A stretch of DNA of 64,000 bases from Flavobacteriales bacterium (GTDB taxonomy: Bacteria; Bacteroidota; Bacteroidia; Flavobacteriales_F; PHOS-HE28), in contig JADJKO010000001.1 in the NCBI GenBank assembly GCA_016705955.1, positions 744,001-808,000 of the forward strand, in the 5' to 3' direction. Below, piece after piece: positions 63,948 to 64,000 of this stretch (position 1 is its first letter; every line of letters starts with the position of its first letter). The notes beneath the pieces were generated by a model. The model searched no databases. It was not told the DNA's origin and saw only the letters and a program-made list of their open reading frames with translations. The position numbers and the translations under genes are program-made.

Positions 63948-64000
63948 ATGAACCGATCCGGACGCTTGTCTTCAACCTTGTTGGGCCTTCTGCTTCTCGG
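63948..64000 (+). CDS. Start of an exported protein (cut by window edge)
   Basis: The first 17 codons read NRSGRLSSTLLGLLLL, a signal-peptide-like start. Nothing more is visible. Confidence 0.4.
   Translation, partial: MNRSGRLSSTLLGLLLL

Overview
The window looks like chromosomal DNA of a GC-rich member of the Bacteroidota, probably close to the Flavobacteriales. The evidence is: many secreted proteins with type A sorting domains of the type IX secretion system (T9SS), BACON domains, a bS16 with a long Ala/Glu tail, and several TAnnTTTG promoter boxes. I saw no rRNA, tRNA or CRISPR array.

Layout. 1-13.5 kb: a GH20 hexosaminidase (cut by the window edge), rpsP, a T9SS-exported protein, a YdeI-like protein, a SUI1 factor, a GH38 alpha-mannosidase, an outer-membrane barrel, and an overlapping DegT aminotransferase/permease pair. 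13.5-25 kb: a His/Cys-repeat secreted protein, large cell-surface proteins (beta-helix, Kelch) and a P-type cation ATPase. 25-29.3 kb: paaZ followed by four degenerate copies of its own 3' end, interleaved with a RelE-type toxin-antitoxin set and a hicBA pair. 29.5-37.5 kb: a less GC-rich accessory stretch with a frameshifted SH3/BACON/lipase protein, a TIR protein, a fibronectin-III protein, about 25 tandem 22-bp units each carrying a small palindrome, an XRE regulator and a broken hicA. 37.5-43.6 kb: pepD, then a redox cluster (OsmC, cupin, AhpD-like, SDR, flavin reductase, DUF488) and a DoxX protein. 43.7-51.5 kb: secreted T9SS proteins and a ChaN-like protein. 51.5-64 kb: housekeeping genes (tryptophan 2,3-dioxygenase, Spy-like proteins, S4 protein, acyltransferase, cyclophilin, DEAD-box helicase, sensor kinase, cutC) and a GH2 beta-mannosidase.

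The organism appears to be a surface-attached degrader of proteins and glycans. GH20, GH38 and GH2 would together dismantle N-glycan cores. PaaZ and the dioxygenase point to aerobic catabolism of aromatic compounds.

The most striking observations are the repeated paaZ 3' ends flanking toxin-antitoxin modules, the 22-bp palindrome array beside an XRE/hicA remnant, and a dockerin-like C-terminal module shared by two large secreted proteins. Five genes carry apparent single-base frameshifts, so sequencing or assembly error must be kept in mind.
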